From the NCBI GenBank assembly GCA_947474855.1, contig CANJKV010000006.1, forward strand, positions 1 through 64,000: a stretch of DNA of 64,000 nt, in the 5' to 3' direction. Below the pieces are notes generated by a model. That model searched no databases. It was given only the letters and a program-made list of their open reading frames with translations, and was not told the DNA's origin. The stretch comes from Aurantimonadaceae bacterium (GTDB lineage Bacteria > Pseudomonadota > Alphaproteobacteria > Rhizobiales > Rhizobiaceae). Shown here piece after piece: positions 59,492-64,000 of the stretch; within the stretch, counting starts at the first letter, position 1, and each line of letters opens with the position of its first letter. A program made the translations under genes and the position numbers.

Positions 59492-61197
59492 TGCATCACC
59501 GCCACGGCGTCGCGGACGTCGATCGTCGCCTCGACGGCGCGGCGCAGCTTGCGGAGCGATCCGCCGCCCCAGACCTTGGCGATGACGTCGAGTTCATCCG
59601 GCGCCAACGGAGGCAGGAATTCCGGATCCAGACGGCGATCCATCGCGATGTCGCCGACCATACCCTGCGCGAGAACCTCGAGGTGCTCGATCGAAGGATT
59701 GGGCATGCGAAGGACGCGGAAACGATCGCGCAGCGGATCCGGGATCCCCTTGAGCGAGTTCGCGGTCGCCAGGAACACGACGCCTGACAAGTTCACGGTC
59801 GTCTCCAGCGAGGTCTCGAAATACGCCCGGGCGGAGTGCTCCTCGAGCATGGGCAAGAGGGCATGGACCAACTGCCCGTTCGTCGTCGAGCGCCCGGTCT
59901 TCTCGATCTCGTCGAGGACGACGGCGGGGTTGGCGACGAAGCTCGAGCGGATCTGCTCGAGGGGCACCGACGCACGGCGCGTCGACCACTGCGCCGGGGT
60001 GCCGCCGAAGGATCCGTCGGCGACGGAGGCGCAGGGATAGACGACGCGGGGCAGGCCGAGGACGGTGCACAGCTCCATCAGCAGGCTCGTCTTGCCGGAG
60101 CCGGGCTCTCCGACGAGGAGCGTCGGGCGGATGCGGACCGCCTGGCCTTCGCGCAGGTCGGACAGGATGCGATCGATGACCTCGCCGGCGTGCGGCCAGG
60201 CGTCGTGCAAGCCTGCGGCCGCGATCGCGACGTCGGGCGACGTGACGAGGCGGATCGGCTTTCCCTTGAGCTTCTCGAAGCTCTTCGCCAAGGCGCGGCC
60301 GTCGGAGCTGGTTGCGTCCGGGATGCTTGGCAGGACGAGGAGCTTGGGATGGCGCAGGGCCGTGGCCGCACGCTTCGCTTCGATCGCCGGGTCGACGAGC
60401 TGGACGGGTTGATCGCCGAGCTGCGCGGCGGTGCCCGCCTCGGCGATGTCGATGTCGGTCAGGAAGTCGGCGATCGCCTCCTCGTCCGTCGGCGGCGGTG
60501 GCGGCGGATCCACGACGCGGCCGGTCTGGCGCAGGCGCAGCTTCCAGGCCTCGGCCGACGCCGCCATCGCCGTCTCGGGCTTCATGAGAGCGGTCGCGAG
60601 GTGCGGGTTGTCGGTCCAGAAGACATGGGCGTCGACGCTGTCGCGGATGCGGTCCAGGACGCGCTGCCCGAAAGCCACGACGGTGGCGTTCTTGCCGCGC
60701 TTCCAGCCCGCGACATTCATATCCGTCGGCAGCAGGCCCGTGACGAGGGCGGCGAGGTAGTACTGCGCCTCGGCGTCGTTCCAGCCGTAGAAGCTTTGGA
60801 TCAGGTAGCGCGCCGAGCGGTCATGCCCGTCGATCGCCGCGTACCAGGCGGCGCGCTCGGTGATCGACAGGTGCGACGTGTGCCGAGACAGATCGAAGAG
60901 GCGCTCGGCCGTCCGCATCGTCGGCAGGTCGCCGAAGCTGCGGAGCGCGTCGTAGATCGGCTGCGGGAGGTCGGGGTCGAGGTGTCCGGCGACGAATGCG
61001 CGGACGTCCTCGCCCAGGTCGTCGCGATATGGCGGCAGGCCGTGGATCAGCTCGGCGACGCTCGGAATGCGCTGGCCGAGGCAGAAAGCCTTCGAGGCCT
61101 CCTTGCGCGCTCGCTGGGCCGAGTTCCAGGAGCGAGCGCTGATCGTGAGCGTGTACTCGTCGTTGTCCCAGGCGATGTCATTGCGGTCGTCGACCAC
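59488..61197 (-). CDS. AAA+ ATPase (MoxR/Lon-like)
   Basis: I take GTG 61197 as start, with AAGGAAG seven bases upstream; the frame above it runs into another gene. The 569-residue protein has a helical N-terminal half with a proline run (about residues 240-246), then an AAA+ module: Walker A G-E-P-G-S-G-K-T near 360, Walker B V-V-L-D-E-I-E-K near 425, sensor 1 A-T-A-N and an arginine finger segment P-L-R-D-R-F. Pore-type S-F-G-G-T is visible. It probably remodels a protein or DNA complex of the element. It opens a ten-gene coupled operon. Confidence 0.85.
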   Translation of the reverse strand: MVDDRNDIAWDNDEYTLTISARSWNSAQRARKEASKAFCLGQRIPSVAELIHGLPPYRDDLGEDVRAFVAGHLDPDLPQPIYDALRSFGDLPTMRTAERLFDLSRHTSHLSITERAAWYAAIDGHDRSARYLIQSFYGWNDAEAQYYLAALVTGLLPTDMNVAGWKRGKNATVVAFGQRVLDRIRDSVDAHVFWTDNPHLATALMKPETAMAASAEAWKLRLRQTGRVVDPPPPPPTDEEAIADFLTDIDIAEAGTAAQLGDQPVQLVDPAIEAKRAATALRHPKLLVLPSIPDATSSDGRALAKSFEKLKGKPIRLVTSPDVAIAAAGLHDAWPHAGEVIDRILSDLREGQAVRIRPTLLVGEPGSGKTSLLMELCTVLGLPRVVYPCASVADGSFGGTPAQWSTRRASVPLEQIRSSFVANPAVVLDEIEKTGRSTTNGQLVHALLPMLEEHSARAYFETSLETTVNLSGVVFLATANSLKGIPDPLRDRFRVLRMPNPSIEHLEVLAQGMVGDIAMDRRLDPEFLPPLAPDELDVIAKVWGGGSLRKLRRAVEATIDVRDAVAVMQ

Positions 61198-61307
61198 GGC
61201 GGCTTCCTTCGCTGCTGCCACGCACCGATAAGGACCGGCGCACGTGGCTGTTGGAAGGACGGTTCTACCACCTATTCTTTGCGGATCCGTCAAATCCTTC
61301 CGTAAAA

Positions 61308-61664
61308 TCACCCGGCGTCGGTTAACGGCAGGCCCGGCTTCGGCGGCGGCTCGTCGGAAAGCTGGCGAGCGAACTCCCTGATCCGCAGCTTCAGCAGGTT
61401 CTCGGGGACGCCCAGCGATTTGAAGTGCTCGAGCATCTCCTGCATGTCGGCCTCCCACTCGTCCATCAGCGGCGCCAACTCCTCGAGCTTCGCGATCACG
61501 GCCGGCGGGTAGGTGCTGTCGCCGGTGATCCACCTCTCGGCGTTGCGCTTCCCGACGCCGAGCCAGGCGACGATGCGGTCGGGGTAGGGGGCGCCGACGA
61601 CGCGGGTGACGAGGGCTTCCAGCTCCTCGAGCGGGCGGTAGTTCTCGCGCTTCTCTCGGGCCAT
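61308..61664 (-). CDS. Putative HTH regulatory protein (118 aa)
   Basis: A 118-residue protein. Residues 25-60 (R-I-V-A-W-L-G-V-G-K-R-N-A-E-R-W-I-T-G) look like a helix-turn-helix; the rest is helical and ends in a Pro-rich tail. It is divergent from the excisionase/integrase genes and upstream of the AAA+ operon, the usual place for a switch regulator. The 110-base gap to the AAA+ start must hold that operon's promoter. Confidence 0.65.
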   Translation of the reverse strand: MAREKRENYRPLEELEALVTRVVGAPYPDRIVAWLGVGKRNAERWITGDSTYPPAVIAKLEELAPLMDEWEADMQEMLEHFKSLGVPENLLKLRIREFARQLSDEPPPKPGLPLTDAG

Positions 61665-61773
61665 GGGCTTTCCTCGCCGAAATCGTTCAGGCCCTCAGAC
61701 ATGGCCGGGCAGGGTTAACCATACCTTGCGGATCGGCTTGCGGCGCGGACTCCACGCCCCCGATTGTATCGGC

Positions 61774-62181
61774 ATGACCCGATTCGAAGACATCCCGACG
61801 ATCGATCCTGCGGCGATCCGGCTGTTCGAAGCCGTCGCCTGGCTGCACGCCCTTCCGGCCGCCGAGCCGGAGACGCACCCCGACGCGCCGCTGCCGCTTG
61901 CCGACGCCGTGCTCCTGCCGGAGCTGGGCGGTCAGGTGCCACTGAAGACCCTGCGGGCGGCGATCGCGGCCGGCGCGCTCGAGGCGGAGATGCACGGCCG
62001 CTCCATCCGCGTCACCCGCGCCGGCATCGCCCGTTGGCGGGAGGGCTGCCGCATCAAGCCGAAGGCGTCGACCGCCGCGCCGCGGCCCGTCCGCCGCAAG
62101 CCCGCGCCGCTGCCGGCCACCTCGTCGACGCTCGCGGCGAGGGCGGCGATCGAGGCCCTGCGCGCCCGGGAGGATGGCTGA
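61774..62181 (+). CDS. Excisionase-like HTH protein
   Basis: A 135-residue protein whose middle (V-P-L-K-T-L-R-A-A-I-A-A-G-A-L-E-A-E) followed by S-I-R-V-T-R-A-G-I-A-R-W matches the winged-helix excisionase pattern (x-x-x-T-L-R-x-x-I-x-x-G-x-L-x-A). A basic Pro/Ala linker and a C-terminal helix follow. Its TGA overlaps the integrase ATG by one base, typical of xis-int pairs. It should direct excision of the element. Confidence 0.78.
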   Translation: MTRFEDIPTIDPAAIRLFEAVAWLHALPAAEPETHPDAPLPLADAVLLPELGGQVPLKTLRAAIAAGALEAEMHGRSIRVTRAGIARWREGCRIKPKASTAAPRPVRRKPAPLPATSSTLAARAAIEALRAREDG

Positions 62182-63374
62182 TGTCCGCCCGCAAGCCCGT
62201 CCGCCTCGACCTGCTGCCGGAGCGCCGGGACAAGCGCGGCTGGATCAAGCAGAACGCGGTGTGGATCATCCGCGACGGCGAGAAGCGGGTCTCGACGGGC
62301 TGCGGTCCGTCGCAGCGCGCCGAGGCCGAGAAGGCGTTCGAGGCCTACCTCGCCGAGCGCCACAAGGCGAAGGGGCCGGAGCAGCACCGCGCCGCGGCCG
62401 AGATCCCGATCGCCGACGTCCTCGCGCACTACGCCGCCGGCGCCGAGGGCATCGCACGTCCCGGAGAGCTGGCGTCGCGGCTCGGCCGGCTCCTCGACTG
62501 GTGGGGCGATCGCCGCCTGTCCGAGGTGACGGGCTACACGTGCAAGGCCTACGCCAAGGCGAGGGGCACCGACGCCGGCGCCGGCCGCGAGCTGGACGAC
62601 ATGAAGGCCGCGATCAACCTCTACGTCGAGGACGGCCTGTGCCGCGAGATCGTGAAGGTCTGGACGCCGACGCGGCCGGAGGCTCGGAGGGACTGGCTGA
62701 CCGTCGACCAAGTGGTCGCCCTCCTGCGCCACCTGCGCGATCACCGCCTGTCGCAGCGGGGGAAGGCGACGACGCGCCGGAACCTGCGCCACATCGTGCC
62801 CTTCGTCCTCGTCGCGATCTACACGGGGTCGCGGTCCTCGCGCATCTGGACGGCGTCGTTCGAGCGCGAGCCCAAGCGTCCGTGGATCGATCTCGAGGCC
62901 GGCATCTTCTACCGCAAGGGCGTCGCCGAGGCTCGCTTCGACAACAAGCGGGCGGACCCGATCCGCATCCCGGACAAGCTGCTCCGGTTCCTGCGCTTCT
63001 GGCAGCGTGGCCCGCTCGTCGACGGCGTCCGGACGCCGCGGCGCTACCGGGTCGAGTACGCCGGCCGGCCGGTGAACCCGAAGAAGGGCCTGAACGGCGC
63101 CATGGTCGCGGTGTTCGGCGAGGACCATCCGTTCGTCCTCCACTCCTTCCGCCACACCTGCGCGTCCTGGCTGATCCAGGACCCGGACATGGACGAGAGC
63201 GAGATCGCCGGCTTCCTGTCGATGTCGGTCCCGACGCTCCGGCGGGTCTACGGCCACCTGCATCCGGACGCCAACCGGCGCGTCGGCGAGGCGCTCGGAC
63301 AGCGTCGGGCGCACCGAAAGCGGGGCCGTCCGCGGGGCCACGAATACGGTCGCGGGGCGGCCGCGGCGGAGTAG
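62181..63374 (+). CDS. int: Tyrosine recombinase/integrase
   Basis: A 397-residue phage-type integrase: SAM-like core-binding domain around 110-170, catalytic domain from about 185. Catalytic residues: Arg in Y-T-G-S-R-S-S-R near 215, H-S-F-R-H-T near 320 (His and Arg), and the Tyr in L-R-R-V-Y-G-H-L-H near 356. The usual Glu after the first Arg is replaced (R-S-S-R-I), a small departure. The C terminus is a basic Arg/Gly-rich tail. It should integrate the element into the tRNA-Val gene beside it. Confidence 0.95.
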   Translation: MSARKPVRLDLLPERRDKRGWIKQNAVWIIRDGEKRVSTGCGPSQRAEAEKAFEAYLAERHKAKGPEQHRAAAEIPIADVLAHYAAGAEGIARPGELASRLGRLLDWWGDRRLSEVTGYTCKAYAKARGTDAGAGRELDDMKAAINLYVEDGLCREIVKVWTPTRPEARRDWLTVDQVVALLRHLRDHRLSQRGKATTRRNLRHIVPFVLVAIYTGSRSSRIWTASFEREPKRPWIDLEAGIFYRKGVAEARFDNKRADPIRIPDKLLRFLRFWQRGPLVDGVRTPRRYRVEYAGRPVNPKKGLNGAMVAVFGEDHPFVLHSFRHTCASWLIQDPDMDESEIAGFLSMSVPTLRRVYGHLHPDANRRVGEALGQRRAHRKRGRPRGHEYGRGAAAAE

Positions 63375-63389
63375 GCGAGGGACACCACC

Positions 63390-63426
63390 CGGAGGGAGTC
63401 GGGAGGGAGTGGATCCGGGAGGGAGG
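63390..63426. repeat. Three G-rich direct repeats between int and tRNA
   Basis: CGGAGGGAGT (63390), CGGGAGGGAGT (63400) and CGGGAGGGAGG (63416) are near-identical direct repeats. They sit between int and the tRNA, where recombinase or accessory-protein arm sites are expected. The tract could also form a G-quadruplex on the plus strand. Confidence 0.5.
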
Positions 63427-63477
63427 ATCCCAGCGGCGCCGGGGAGGGGCAAGCCCTTGATATCGCCGGTGAAATCC

Positions 63478-63553
63478 TGGTGGGCGATGACGGACTCGAA
63501 CCGCCGACATCCTCGGTGTAAACGAGGCGCTCTACCAACTGAGCTAATCGCCC
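63478..63553 (-). tRNA. tRNA-Val, anticodon TAC
   Basis: The minus strand reads GGGCGATTAGCTCAG, with acceptor arm GGGCGAT/ATCGCCC, T-arm GGTTCGAACC (GTTCGAA) and an anticodon stem CCTCG/CGAGG around loop TTTACAC, giving anticodon TAC. Discriminator A and an encoded CCA follow. The 76 bases are complete. The 3' end faces the integrase gene, as at a tRNA attachment site. Confidence 0.96.
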
Positions 63554-64000
63554 GCCGGAGTTCTATAGGTGGTCGGGACGTTCCGGCGCAAGCCGCCCGA
63601 CCCGCCTCGTGCCCATTTGCTCCCGCGTCGGCGCAGTGCTGCGGTTTTGGCGCGCGCGATCGGATTGGCATGGTCGGGGCCGGATCGAGAGTGGCTTCAC
63701 CGCTCGAGTCGAATCCTTCCGCCGTCGAAATTTAGCTCGTGAGGGTTGCTGCGGCGGTGTCGACGATTCAGCGACGGCCCATGCTTCGGGACGTCACGTC
63801 GGCAGGAACGTCGAGCTTCAACAGATCTCATGGTTCCGCCCTCTGGGATATCTGTAATTTAGGGTGTTGACGATCAGCCCGCTAAGCAGCTTCGGACTTC
63901 CCGACGGCGCTGATGCCCTATCATGTTAAAGAACACGTTGGTCACGAGCTGTTCAATTCGGTTCAGAACGATGGAGAGTGGCGAGAAGGGCAGGGCATCG
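63554..64000. other. Right flank beyond the tRNA, largely unexplained
   Basis: About 450 bases with no clear gene. The last 127 bases hold a minus-strand frame open at the window edge (stop 63874-63876) reading P-F-S-P-L-S-I-V-L-N-R-I-E-Q-L-V and N-V-F-F-N-M-I-G-H-Q-R-R-R; it could be the C terminus of a transposase or other protein starting outside. I could not assign it. A+T content rises near 63840-63960. Confidence 0.35.

Larger units (their letters stand above)
43977..63478. mobile_element. Phage-like integrative element at tRNA-Val
   Basis: From about 44 kb the gene content changes abruptly from metabolic genes to small overlapping genes, DNA methylation, helicase, IbrAB, AAA+ and an excisionase-integrase pair ending 104 bases from the 3' end of a complete tRNA-Val gene. 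That is the classic layout of a tyrosine-recombinase element at a tRNA 3' end. The tRNA remains whole, as expected. I could not find a matching repeat on the left, so the left boundary (43.8-46.6 kb) is a guess. No capsid, terminase, portal or tail gene was seen. Confidence 0.65.

Noticed and set aside
1-64000. CRISPR array or rRNA genes
   Set aside because: No regularly spaced repeats of 24-40 bases and no rRNA-like segments were seen.

Overview
The window is high-G+C DNA (by eye about two thirds G+C) from an alphaproteobacterium, most likely of the Hyphomicrobiales (Methylobacterium/Aureimonas-like). I infer this from HWE-type histidine kinases, lone receiver proteins, a DUF3572 gene, codon use and start/stop-overlapping operons. 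No taxonomic search was possible.

Region 1 (1-5.2 kb) is an envelope metal and redox cluster: the end of a PCu(A)C copper chaperone, a SCO1/SenC protein, an unknown lipoprotein, a DUF1624-type membrane acyltransferase-like protein, a DsbA-like oxidoreductase, a CDF metal exporter and a YafK-type L,D-transpeptidase lipoprotein. Region 2 (5.4-19.4 kb) is a signalling island: two paralogous lone receivers, a third receiver beside a GAF/PAS HWE kinase, a Crp/Fnr regulator, a MarR regulator, a PAS hybrid kinase, a diguanylate cyclase and a c-di-GMP phosphodiesterase. Region 3 (19.8-31.5 kb) holds alkaline phosphatase, an S1/P1 nuclease, an unusual coupled pair (NA37-like protein plus membrane partner, 23-25.5 kb), mntH/mntR with a palindromic operator, a DsbB/DsbA pair and a CIO-type cytochrome bd oxidase with a 34-residue accessory peptide. 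A decayed dsbA copy follows. Region 4 (32-43.8 kb) is a catabolic cluster: a dppABCDF-like peptide ABC operon ending in a class V aminotransferase, then a LysR regulator (probable CTG start), an amidase and a Cys/Met-metabolism PLP enzyme, followed by two small membrane proteins.

Region 5 (about 44-63.5 kb) is a phage-like integrative element abutting a complete tRNA-Val(TAC) gene. It carries int, an excisionase-like gene, an AAA+ ATPase, a metallophosphoesterase, a C5 DNA methyltransferase, a HARP-like/SNF2 helicase pair, an IbrA/IbrB cassette, a DUF2971 protein and many small overlapping genes. I see no capsid, portal, terminase or tail genes, so it looks like a satellite, a defective prophage or a genomic island. 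No left attachment repeat is visible.

The most interesting structure is the IbrA-IbrB cassette (PAPS-reductase-like plus ParB-like proteins with two unknown partners and an XRE regulator). It is fronted by a near-consensus promoter with two 17-bp operators, and a second pair of the same operators lies at the end of the cassette in front of the next operon. That layout suggests a locally repressed regulon. The second candidate is the NA37-like/membrane protein pair at 23-25.5 kb.
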